This document shows, in pieces, positions 1-6,719 of a stretch of 11,234 nucleotides of DNA (its first letter is position 1; every line of letters starts with the position of its first letter). The stretch is taken from positions 1-11,234 of the forward strand of contig CAZSGN010000083.1 of assembly GCA_964606415.1 (NCBI GenBank), in the 5' to 3' direction. The stretch is from CAZSGN01 sp964606415. GTDB taxonomy: Bacteria; Bacteroidota; Bacteroidia; Bacteroidales; JBBRXJ01. A program made the translations under genes and the position numbers. The notes under the pieces were generated by a model that saw only the letters and a list, made by a program, of their open reading frames with translations, was not told where the DNA came from and did not search any database.

Positions 1-760
1 CGATTAATTGCTCATTCTTTTCAATGGCAATAAGACCAACATCATTGGTGAAAATATCCGTATCATTGTAAGGAGGAACAGCCAGGGCAATTTTAAACTT
101 TCTTGGCAGGTAATGCCTGGTATAAAGAGGCTCCTTATCTGTTTCCTGTCCATTGTCTTCCTCAACGCTGGCCACCTTTTTCTTTTCGAGCCATATTTCA
201 TGATAAGCATTTGTTTTTGGGGTTAACCGGTCATGAATCTCTTTGGCTACAGCTTGCACGTCCTCATGCACCCTAGACTGATATGGGTTAGGAGAACACA
301 TTACATTCCTGTTTACATCCCCACAAGCAGCAAGCGTATCAAGTAAGCTATCATTGATGCCTTTGATATGCTTTTTTAAGTCCTTTTTAAGGACACCATG
401 GAACTGAAAGGCCTGCCGGGTCGTTAGTTTAAGTGTTCCATTTCCATATTGATCAGAAAGTTCATCCATCTTCAGCCATTGATCAGGTGTGGCAATTCCA
501 CCAGGCACCCTTACCCTAACCATAAAGCTGTACAAAGGCTCAAGTTTTTGATGTTTCCGCTCGGAATCCAGGGATCTGTCCGTTTGCTGATAGATACCAT
601 GAAATTTAGTAACCTGCGTATCATCTTCTGAAACAGCCCCGGTTATTTCATCAATTAAACTTTCATTGAGGGCTCCCCTTAGATAATTGCTCTCGTACTT
701 TATTTTTTCAACCGCTTCGAGGTTGTTATGGTCGTCTTGTAAATCTTTTAATATCTTCAT
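1..760 (-). CDS. cysI: Sulfite reductase (NADPH) hemoprotein beta subunit, N-terminal part, cut by the left edge
   Basis: Reading the minus strand from the ATG at 760-758 gives 253 open codons that run off the window. CysI is the siroheme/[4Fe-4S] subunit that reduces sulfite to sulfide with electrons from CysJ. The visible part is the N-terminal portion of the family: TTRQAFQFHG at residues 113-122 (the TTRQ substrate/siroheme-site motif), CGDVNRNVMC at 146-155, and the stretch starting YLPRKFKIA at 217, followed by PPYNDTDIFTNDVG. Family members are about 570 residues, so less than half is present, and the cluster-binding cysteines near the C-terminus lie outside. It follows cysJ by 56 bp on the same strand with no promoter motif between them, so the two are probably one transcript. 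A purine-rich AAAGAG sits just before the ATG. The family assignment is firm; completeness cannot be judged. Confidence 0.95.
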   Translation of the reverse strand, partial: MKILKDLQDDHNNLEAVEKIKYESNYLRGALNESLIDEITGAVSEDDTQVTKFHGIYQQTDRSLDSERKHQKLEPLYSFMVRVRVPGGIATPDQWLKMDELSDQYGNGTLKLTTRQAFQFHGVLKKDLKKHIKGINDSLLDTLAACGDVNRNVMCSPNPYQSRVHEDVQAVAKEIHDRLTPKTNAYHEIWLEKKKVASVEEDNGQETDKEPLYTRHYLPRKFKIALAVPPYNDTDIFTNDVGLIAIEKNEQLI

Positions 761-816
761 CTCTTTTTGGTTTTAGATCTTTTTATACTTTGAATACAAA
801 AAAGCAGATTTTGAAA

Positions 817-2631
817 TCAGTAAACATCTTCCTGGTATCTGCGTTCTTTTTGGAGTTTTTTAAAATATTCGGCTGCTTTATCAGGAGACATTCCACCCTC
901 TTTCTGAATAATCCCCAGGAGTGCTTTCCTGACATCATGAGCCATCTTTTTCTGATCCCCGCATAAATAAAAATATGCGCCTTCTTCGAGCCATTTAAAT
1001 AATTCACGGCCCTTTTCGATCATTTTATCCTGCACGTATATTTTTTGCTGCTGATCCCTTGAAAAAGCAACATCAATGTTATGTAAAACACTATTTTTCC
1101 TGAATTTTAAAAATTCAGCCTGATATAGAAAATCAGTCTGGAAATGTCTATCTCCGAAGAAAAGCCAGTTTTTACCTCCAGATTCCTGTACCTCCCGCTC
1201 CTGGAGAAAGGCTCTAAAAGGAGCAACACCAGTACCCGGGCCCACCATTATCATAGGTGCATCTACATCATTGGGTAAACGAAAGCCTTCGTTGTGATCA
1301 ATATAGATTTTTAAAGGAATGTCATCGCCAACCCTGTTAATCAGGTAAGTAGAGCAAAGCCCTTTGTGAGTTCTCTGGTTAAATTCATATTGTACCTTCC
1401 CAACGGTAAGGTGGACTTCATCCGGATTTGCATTATAGCTTGAAGCAATAGAGTACAATCTAGGCTGCATTTTTCTTAAAATACCTGTTAACTCCCAGGC
1501 ACTAAGAATGGTAGGGTATTCAATCAAAATATCAAGAAAATCCCTGCCATACATAAATTCCTCGAGATGATCCCTGTCCACGAGAACTTTGGTTAGGCTG
1601 TCATTTAAGAGATACCTGGAATAATTCTCCAGTACCACGGGAGTTAAAACCGTCAACTCAAAATCATGGGTGAGCGCTTCCCTTAGGGTTTTCTCTTCTT
1701 CATCAATGAGCACTTTAGTATCTCCGGGTATTTTAGTTTGTTTAAGAATTTTCTCAACAAGGTCTGGATCATTGGAACTGATCACCCCCAAAGAGTCCCC
1801 GGGCTCATATACCAAACCAGAATTTTCTATATCCAATTCCAGATGGAGTGTTTCTTTATCTGACCCCCGCCCGTTAAGATTAACACGGTTAAGGATTTCG
1901 GAAGAATAAGGATGTTTCTTACTATATTTCACCAATCCAGGTTTGGCTTCCGGAGCACTCACATCGGTATCTTTCTGGCTTTCATTCCCAAACAGATCCT
2001 TAAAAACATGGATGGCTTCTGTATACCATTTCTGGGCGGATTCTTCAAAATCCAGATCACAATCTACCCTTTCGTAGATCCGCTCTCCACCCAAAGATTC
2101 AAATTGTGCATCCACATCCCTTCCTATTTTACAATAATGCTTATAACTGCTATCTCCCAAGGCGAGCACAGAATATTTCAGCCCTTTAAGGTCCGGGGCC
2201 TTTTTTCCATGCAGGTAATTATAAAAATCCTCAGCCATAATAGGCGGCTCTCCTTCTCCATCAGTGCTAATCACCACCATCACAAAGGATTCTTTCTTAA
2301 GATTTTTCACATTGTAATCTGCAACATTAATGGCCTCAGCAGGAATACCCACATTCAGAGCATGCGCAACAGCTTCTTCAGCAACTTTTTTCGAGTTACC
2401 CGATTTGGTACCATATAAGATTTTCAATTCACCAAGGTCTGTTTGCTGTGGCTTATAGCCAGGATGTTCTGCTGATGCTTGACCACCATGTTGGGCTTCT
2501 ATTCCTCCTCCAAGGCCGGCAAGATAACCACTAAGCCATTGAGCCTGTGCAGGTGTGAGGGATTTTAACAGCGATGTCAGCAATTTTTTCTGTTCGTCGT
2601 CTAATGAAGTGTCAAGTATGTTTATTTCCAT
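817..2631 (-). CDS. cysJ: Sulfite reductase (NADPH) flavoprotein alpha subunit
   Basis: 604 residues, the normal length for CysJ. The protein carries electrons from NADPH through FAD and FMN to CysI, for assimilatory sulfate/sulfite reduction in the cytoplasm. Domains in order: a short N-terminal segment with LTPAQAQWLSGYLAG (about 26-40) typical of CysJ; a flavodoxin domain (about 69-215) with the FMN phosphate loop GTKSGNS (74-80), STDGEGEPP (122-130) and LALGDSSYKHYC (156-167); an FAD-binding ferredoxin-reductase-like domain with RLYSIASS (391-398) and GLCSTYL (424-430); an NADP-binding domain with GPGTGVAPFRAF (464-475), FFGDRH (491-496) and YLCGD (555-559). The C-terminus ERRYQEDVY closely resembles that of enterobacterial CysJ. 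The first ATG after the promoter is used. First gene of the minus-strand cysJI operon. The CysI partner downstream favours sulfite reductase over other diflavin reductases. Confidence 0.97.
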   Translation of the reverse strand: MEINILDTSLDDEQKKLLTSLLKSLTPAQAQWLSGYLAGLGGGIEAQHGGQASAEHPGYKPQQTDLGELKILYGTKSGNSKKVAEEAVAHALNVGIPAEAINVADYNVKNLKKESFVMVVISTDGEGEPPIMAEDFYNYLHGKKAPDLKGLKYSVLALGDSSYKHYCKIGRDVDAQFESLGGERIYERVDCDLDFEESAQKWYTEAIHVFKDLFGNESQKDTDVSAPEAKPGLVKYSKKHPYSSEILNRVNLNGRGSDKETLHLELDIENSGLVYEPGDSLGVISSNDPDLVEKILKQTKIPGDTKVLIDEEEKTLREALTHDFELTVLTPVVLENYSRYLLNDSLTKVLVDRDHLEEFMYGRDFLDILIEYPTILSAWELTGILRKMQPRLYSIASSYNANPDEVHLTVGKVQYEFNQRTHKGLCSTYLINRVGDDIPLKIYIDHNEGFRLPNDVDAPMIMVGPGTGVAPFRAFLQEREVQESGGKNWLFFGDRHFQTDFLYQAEFLKFRKNSVLHNIDVAFSRDQQQKIYVQDKMIEKGRELFKWLEEGAYFYLCGDQKKMAHDVRKALLGIIQKEGGMSPDKAAEYFKKLQKERRYQEDVY

Positions 2632-2797
2632 TTTCGCACTTGTTGTTTATTTATTTAATCTAATGTTGTTATTAAGATATACTGATTTGTTATATAATAA
2701 AAAACCAATGGAAATTTCAATAGATAAGCTTCTAATTATACATAATCAATAACCCTTTTTCTTTGCATTTAAACATATTGTTCGTATTAGCCAACTT

Positions 2798-2818
2798 ATC
2801 CTATAGTTTTTATAGGAT
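2798..2818. promoter_or_regulatory. Perfect 8-bp inverted repeat at the predicted cysJ transcription start (candidate operator)
   Basis: ATCCTATA, a 5-nt spacer GTTTT, then TATAGGAT: both arms match perfectly. On the minus strand it begins about 2 bp after the -7 element of the cysJ promoter and covers the predicted start site near 2816. That is where a repressor dimer could block transcription. As RNA it would form only a weak AU-rich stem at the 5' end, so a DNA-binding site is the more natural reading. The regulator is unknown. Confidence 0.45.
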
Positions 2819-2819
2819 T

Positions 2820-2851
2820 CAAAAATAATAATATTTTTTTTATTCTACAAA
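2820..2851 (-). promoter_or_regulatory. Bacteroidota-type promoter for cysJI
   Basis: On the minus strand, TTTG (2851-2848), a 20-nt spacer, then TATTTTTG (2827-2820). This matches the -33 TTTG and -7 TAnnTTTG pattern known for the primary sigma factor of Bacteroidota at the usual spacing. The predicted start is near 2816, giving a leader of about 185 nt before the cysJ ATG. It is the best-fitting promoter in the window. Confidence 0.6.
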
Positions 2852-2997
2852 TAATTCTTGAAGCTGAAAGGGGATTTTTTATTTAAAAACTAGTAATTCA
2901 GATTTTTAAATAAATAAAAAAATGAAGGCGTTATATTTGGATTAAAGTCATTCAACTTTGTTGTAAGTAAATAAAAATAAAAAAATTGCATAATAAA

Positions 2998-3029
2998 TTT
3001 CTTTTGTTTACATAAAAATTATACTTTTG
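2998..3029 (+). promoter_or_regulatory. Probable rpsA promoter
   Basis: TACTTTTG at 3022-3029 is an exact TAnnTTTG -7 match. At the ideal 20-nt spacing upstream lies TTTC (2998-3001), one mismatch from TTTG; an exact TTTG (3003-3006) lies at a short 15-nt spacing. The predicted start near 3033 gives a leader of about 56 nt. Confidence 0.5.
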
Positions 3030-3070
3030 CAACCCTATTTATTTTTAATAGTATAATTCATTTATTGTTA

Positions 3071-3088
3071 AACTTTTAAAACTTTTAA
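3071..3088 (+). repeat. Two exact 9-bp tandem copies directly before the rpsA ATG
   Basis: AACTTTTAA occurs twice in tandem and ends at the base before the ATG. No Shine-Dalgarno sequence is present; the ribosome-landing region is pure A/T apart from the two C residues. In Bacteroidota, AT-rich unstructured leaders commonly replace Shine-Dalgarno pairing. Because S1 proteins can autoregulate by binding their own mRNA, this is a natural place for such a contact, but that is inference. Confidence 0.6.
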
Positions 3089-5317
3089 ATGGCAGAGAAT
3101 AACGAAAAGGCTATTAATCAGGAAGAAGCAGACAAAACAACTGCGGATAAAACGCAACAAGAACAGTCTGCAAATGAAACCGGTACGAACCAGGTTTCGG
3201 AAGAAATGAATGAGGAAACTCAAGAGGAGAAAAGCCAGGGTTCAATGCCAAAAGAAAAAATAGAGAATAAGCCTATGGAGGAAGAAATTAAATTTGCAAC
3301 TCCTTCCGTTGACGAGTTCAACTGGGATGATGCTAAAAAAGAAGATGAGCTATATTCTTCTGAAGAGCGGAAAGAGATGGAGGCCATGTATGATGATACT
3401 TTGTCTACTGTTGGTGAAAACGAAGTGGTAGATGGCACTGTGATTAGCATGAACAAAAGAGAAATTGTCATTAATATTGGATATAAGTCTGAAGGTGTTG
3501 TAAGCACCAACGAATTCCGATATAATCCTGATTTGAAAGTTGGGGATACAGTAGAGGTATATGTCGAAAGTCAGGAAGACCGGAAAGGGCAACTTGTTTT
3601 GTCTCACCGTAAAGCAAGAACCTTGCGTGCATGGGAGCGAATTAATGCTGCTTATGAGAAACAGGAAGTTGTCCAGGGTTATGTGAAATGCCGCACCAAA
3701 GGTGGCATGATTGTGGATGTTTTTGGCATTGAGACTTTCCTGCCTGGCTCACAAATTGATGTTAAGCCTATTCGTGATTATGATATGTTTGTGGGTAAGA
3801 ATATGGACTTTAAAGTAGTCAAGATCAACCAGGAATTTAAAAACGTGGTGGTCTCTCACAAGATACTTATTGAGGCAGAACTTGAGCAACAGAAGAAAGA
3901 AATTATTGCCAAACTTGAAAAAGGACAGGTACTCGAAGGAACTGTTAAAAACATCACCTCTTATGGTGTGTTTATTGATCTTGGTGGTGTGGATGGATTG
4001 ATTCATATTACCGATCTCTCATGGGGACGTATTAATCATCCCGAGGAAATTGTTCAGCTTGACCAGAAACTGAATGTGGTTATCCTTGATTTTGACGAGG
4101 ATAAAACGAGAATAGCTTTAGGCCTTAAACAACTAACCCCGCATCCATGGGATTCACTTGATGAGAATCTTCAGGTTGGTGATGTGGTTAAAGGCAAGGT
4201 TGTGGTAATGGCTGATTATGGTGCGTTTGTTGAAATCAAACCTGGGGTGGAAGGGTTGATCCATGTTTCTGAAATGTCATGGTCACAGCACCTTAGAAGC
4301 GCCCAGGAGTTTCTTAATATCGGTGATGAGGTAGAAGCGAAAATCTTAACGCTTGACCGCGAAGAACGTAAAATGTCATTAGGTATTAAGCAATTGAAAC
4401 CTGATCCATGGGATGGCATTGAAAACAGATACTCCGTAGGATCCAAACATAAAGCAAAAGTCCGGAATTTCACTAATTTCGGAATCTTTGTTGAAATGGA
4501 AGAAGGTGTTGATGGATTAATTCATATTTCTGATCTTTCCTGGACTAAAAAGATCAATCATCCGGCAGAGTTTTGTTCTGTAGGAGATGAAATTGAGGTA
4601 GTAGTGCTGGAAATTAACCAGGAAAACAGAAGGTTAAGCCTTGGACATAAACAACTCGAAGAAAATCCCTGGGATGTTTTTGAAACTGTATTTACAGACG
4701 ACTCCATCCATGAAGGAACGATCACAGAGTTTGTTGATAAAGGCGCTAAAGTTGCACTACCATATGGAGTAGAGGGTTTTGCTTCCAAAAAACATTTGAC
4801 TAAAGAGGATGGATCGATGCCTAAGGTTGAAGAAAAGCTTCCTTTTAAAGTTATTGAGTTTTCTAAAGACAGCAAACGCATTATCCTTTCTCATACACGT
4901 GTTCATTCTGATGATGCTAAAGGAAAAGAAGCAGCTTCTAAAAAAGCAGAAAACGAGAATACGAAGAAGCAAACTAAGCGGATCAAGAATAACATGGAGA
5001 AAACAACCCTTGGCGATATAGCTGAGTTGGCAGACATTAAAAATGAAATGTCACAGCAAAATAAACCAACTGCTAAACCACAGCCTGAGGTTGAAGAAAA
5101 GCCAAAGAAGAAAGAAGAGAAAACGACTAAACCTGAAGGCGGCGATAAACCTGCAGCTAAAAAGAAAGAGACTGCTGAGGAAAAGAATGAGGTGAAAGAG
5201 GATCAGGCTAAGGAAAATTCAGAAACTCAAAATGCCGATCAAACTAAGGATAAGGCAGATGAGGAAAAAAAAGAGCAAAAAAACAGTGAAGAGGATGAAG
5301 GTAAGAATCAAGAGTAG
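3089..5317 (+). CDS. rpsA: 30S ribosomal protein S1, with long charged N- and C-terminal tails
   Basis: 742 residues. S1 binds mRNA on the small ribosomal subunit and helps start translation, which should matter more where Shine-Dalgarno sequences are rare. Residues 1 to about 108 form an acidic Q/E-rich extension. Six S1 (OB-fold) repeats follow at about 111-173, 192-258, 278-347, 363-435, 449-522 and 537-602. Repeats 3 to 5 are the most canonical, with the pattern YGVF(V/I)...GV(D/E)GLIH(I/V)S(D/E)(L/M)SW. A conserved block TTLGDIAELADI (639-650) comes next; in my recollection the protein normally ends near here in this phylum. Residues 655-742 are an extra K/E/Q-rich, low-complexity tail that makes the protein long for the family. 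The ATG at 3089 follows the promoter and A/T-rich leader. It stops 25 bp before the STAS gene with no terminator visible. Function is certain; the role of the tails is unknown. Confidence 0.97.
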   Translation: MAENNEKAINQEEADKTTADKTQQEQSANETGTNQVSEEMNEETQEEKSQGSMPKEKIENKPMEEEIKFATPSVDEFNWDDAKKEDELYSSEERKEMEAMYDDTLSTVGENEVVDGTVISMNKREIVINIGYKSEGVVSTNEFRYNPDLKVGDTVEVYVESQEDRKGQLVLSHRKARTLRAWERINAAYEKQEVVQGYVKCRTKGGMIVDVFGIETFLPGSQIDVKPIRDYDMFVGKNMDFKVVKINQEFKNVVVSHKILIEAELEQQKKEIIAKLEKGQVLEGTVKNITSYGVFIDLGGVDGLIHITDLSWGRINHPEEIVQLDQKLNVVILDFDEDKTRIALGLKQLTPHPWDSLDENLQVGDVVKGKVVVMADYGAFVEIKPGVEGLIHVSEMSWSQHLRSAQEFLNIGDEVEAKILTLDREERKMSLGIKQLKPDPWDGIENRYSVGSKHKAKVRNFTNFGIFVEMEEGVDGLIHISDLSWTKKINHPAEFCSVGDEIEVVVLEINQENRRLSLGHKQLEENPWDVFETVFTDDSIHEGTITEFVDKGAKVALPYGVEGFASKKHLTKEDGSMPKVEEKLPFKVIEFSKDSKRIILSHTRVHSDDAKGKEAASKKAENENTKKQTKRIKNNMEKTTLGDIAELADIKNEMSQQNKPTAKPQPEVEEKPKKKEEKTTKPEGGDKPAAKKKETAEEKNEVKEDQAKENSETQNADQTKDKADEEKKEQKNSEEDEGKNQE

Positions 5318-5329
5318 GTGATTTTTTAT

Positions 5330-5337
5330 TATCTTTG
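5330..5337 (+). promoter_or_regulatory. -7 promoter element just before the STAS gene
   Basis: TATCTTTG is an exact TAnnTTTG match ending 5 bp before the ATG. No TTTG is present at the matching upstream spacing. If active, transcription would start near 5341 and give an almost leaderless mRNA. Read-through from rpsA is an alternative way to express the gene. Confidence 0.35.
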
Positions 5338-5342
5338 TCTAT

Positions 5343-5684
5343 ATGGAATTTAAAATTGAAAAAAGAGATCTTTATACAGTGATCCAGATCCTGGAAGAAA
5401 AGCTGGATACACATGTAGCACCTACGCTGAAATCTGAGCTTGTTCTTATTTCAGGTAATGGAGAAAGGAATATCATCCTCGATCTTAGTAATGTGCGATA
5501 TTGTGATTCTTCTGGCCTCAGTTCAATTTTAGTAGCAAATCGATTGTGTAAAAATGCCAATGGTAAGTTTATCCTTAGTGGATTAAATGATGCTGTCGAA
5601 AGGTTAATAACCATCTCTCAACTGGATACCGTATTGAATATTGCTACTACGCTTGATCAGGCGATTGATATGATCAACGAATAA
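5343..5684 (+). CDS. STAS-domain protein (anti-sigma factor antagonist-like)
   Basis: 113 residues forming a single STAS domain, the fold of SpoIIAA and RsbV. Proteins of this class bind an anti-sigma kinase and are switched off by serine phosphorylation. The conserved site is CDSSGLSS at 54-61; by alignment with SpoIIAA, Ser56 would be the phosphorylated residue. The N-terminal strand and the segment LDTHVAPTLKSEL (21-33) also fit the family. No anti-sigma kinase, phosphatase or sigma factor gene is nearby, so the partner must be elsewhere, and a non-sigma role is possible. It lies 25 bp after rpsA and 24 bp before rnz, so it may be co-transcribed with both. I recall STAS genes beside rnz in other Bacteroidota but cannot check this here. 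The domain call is strong; the pathway is unknown. Confidence 0.88.
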   Translation: MEFKIEKRDLYTVIQILEEKLDTHVAPTLKSELVLISGNGERNIILDLSNVRYCDSSGLSSILVANRLCKNANGKFILSGLNDAVERLITISQLDTVLNIATTLDQAIDMINE

Positions 5685-5708
5685 TAATGTTTTAATGACA
5701 GGATATCA

Positions 5709-6644
5709 GTGAATTTTTCATTGCGTATACTAGGATGTAGTTCTGCTCTTCCTACTTCTAAAAGATTCCCAAGCGCTCATCTACTTAATGTAAATGAGCG
5801 CTTTTTTTTGGTGGATTGTGGCGAAGGGACTCAAATGCAATTGAGGCGGTTTGGTGTAGGCATGGCTAAAATAGATCATGTTTTTATTTCACACTTGCAT
5901 GGTGACCATTTTTTCGGGTTACCTGGTTTAATATCCAGTTTTGGTTTGCTTGGGAGAACAAAAGCACTGCATATATATGCTTTTCCGCAATTGGAAAAGA
6001 TTATTAACCATTTGCTTGATGCTCTTGGTGGAAATGCAGGCTTTCCTATTTATTTTCACTATTTAAATCCTGAGAAAACAGAACTGATTCTTGATGAAAA
6101 GTGGGTTGAAGTGTTCAGTTTTCCTCTTGAACATAGTGTTTCGGCTTGTGGTTTCTTTTTTAGGGAAAAGAAAAGGGAAATGAATATCAGGAAAGAGAAA
6201 ATTGATCAATATCAAATTCCACTTAAAGAAATTGTAAAAATCAAACAAGGAGCAGATTTCATCACGTTATCAGGTAAACATATTCCAAATAGTGAATTGA
6301 CTTTACCCCCTTATTTGCAACGCAGTTATGCTTATTGTAGTGATACCGCCTTTTCCCTGAATTTGCCAGGGTTGCTTAAAGGAGTTCATTTATTGTATCA
6401 CGAAGCCACTTTCCTGCATAAAGACAAATATTGGGCATGGCAAACCAGGCATTCAACAGCGCTTGAGGCTGCAAAAGCAGCCAGGCACTTGAATGCTAAA
6501 GAATTGGTGATAGGACATTATTCCGCACGCTATAAAGATATTGATGAATTAAAAATAGAGGCAGAAAAATGTTTCAAGCCAGTTAGGTTAGCTAAAGACG
6601 GGATGTTGATTGATATAAAAGAGGAAAGAGTGAAGAGAAAATAA
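5709..6644 (+). CDS. rnz: Ribonuclease Z (tRNA 3' endonuclease)
   Basis: 311 residues, normal for the bacterial short form. The enzyme is a zinc metallo-beta-lactamase-fold nuclease that removes the 3' trailer of tRNA precursors lacking an encoded CCA. Expected metal ligands are visible: HLHGDH at 62-67 (H62, H64, D66, H67), H142 in EHSVSACGF, D212 in YCSDTAF, and H270 in GHYSARY. HEATF (231-235) and the HST at 248-250 are also typical. The region about 152-200, ending GKHIPNSELTLPP, corresponds to the substrate arm and has the form seen in Bacteroidota. The start is a GTG: upstream in the same frame there is a stop at 5685 and no ATG, and the product then begins MNFSLRILGCSSA as the family does. 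A terminator-like hairpin lies within codons 21-34. The neighbouring tRNA-Leu, lacking CCA, is a typical substrate. Confidence 0.95.
   Translation: MNFSLRILGCSSALPTSKRFPSAHLLNVNERFFLVDCGEGTQMQLRRFGVGMAKIDHVFISHLHGDHFFGLPGLISSFGLLGRTKALHIYAFPQLEKIINHLLDALGGNAGFPIYFHYLNPEKTELILDEKWVEVFSFPLEHSVSACGFFFREKKREMNIRKEKIDQYQIPLKEIVKIKQGADFITLSGKHIPNSELTLPPYLQRSYAYCSDTAFSLNLPGLLKGVHLLYHEATFLHKDKYWAWQTRHSTALEAAKAARHLNAKELVIGHYSARYKDIDELKIEAEKCFKPVRLAKDGMLIDIKEERVKRK
5771..5809 (+). terminator. Intrinsic-terminator-like hairpin inside rnz
   Basis: AAGCGCTCAT (5771-5780), a 13-nt loop, then the exact reverse complement ATGAGCGCTT (5794-5803), running into eight T residues (5802-5809). The stem is 10 perfect pairs, half of them G-C. 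This has the exact form of a Rho-independent terminator for plus-strand transcription, yet it lies wholly within rnz, about 60 bp after the GTG. The codons read PSAHLLNVNERFFL and look intact. It could act as an attenuator of rnz or as the end of upstream transcripts. It may also be an accident of codon choice. The structure is certain; activity is not. Confidence 0.5.
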
Positions 6645-6696
6645 TTATTTGGTTTTGTTTTTTTAATGGATGTCAGGTAGCTAAAAGGTAGTTGTT

Positions 6697-6704
6697 TATA
6701 TTTG
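6697..6704 (+). promoter_or_regulatory. -7 promoter element for guaA
   Basis: TATATTTG is an exact TAnnTTTG match. The predicted start is near 6708, about 12 nt before the guaA ATG at 6720. No TTTG is seen at the usual upstream spacing; the nearest (6654-6657) is too far. The rnz-guaA gap has no clear terminator, only a T-rich run at 6653-6664 without a stem. Confidence 0.4.
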
Positions 6705-6719
6705 AGAAAAAATTTAGAT

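Larger units (their letters stand above)
2632..3088. other. Divergent cysJ/rpsA intergenic region
   Basis: 457 bp of very AT-rich DNA between the divergent cysJ and rpsA starts. It holds a promoter and a palindrome for cysJ, at least one promoter-like element for rpsA, and a 9-bp tandem repeat at the rpsA start; these are listed separately. A second lone TAnnTTTG match (TATATTTG, 2932-2939) lacks a TTTG at the expected upstream spacing. If the cysJ promoter is right, cysJ has a leader of roughly 185 nt, in which I recognise no known riboswitch. No open frame here looks like a gene. Confidence 0.7.

Noticed and set aside
1912..2418. 168-codon frame on the plus strand opposite cysJ
   Set aside because: Wholly antisense to a clear cysJ coding region; composition and motifs are those of a shadow frame.
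6653..6664. T-rich run after rnz, considered as a terminator
   Set aside because: No stem precedes the T residues.
6702..6719. TTG-started six-residue extension of guaA
   Set aside because: Overlaps the -7 promoter element and is not part of the conserved GuaA N-terminus.
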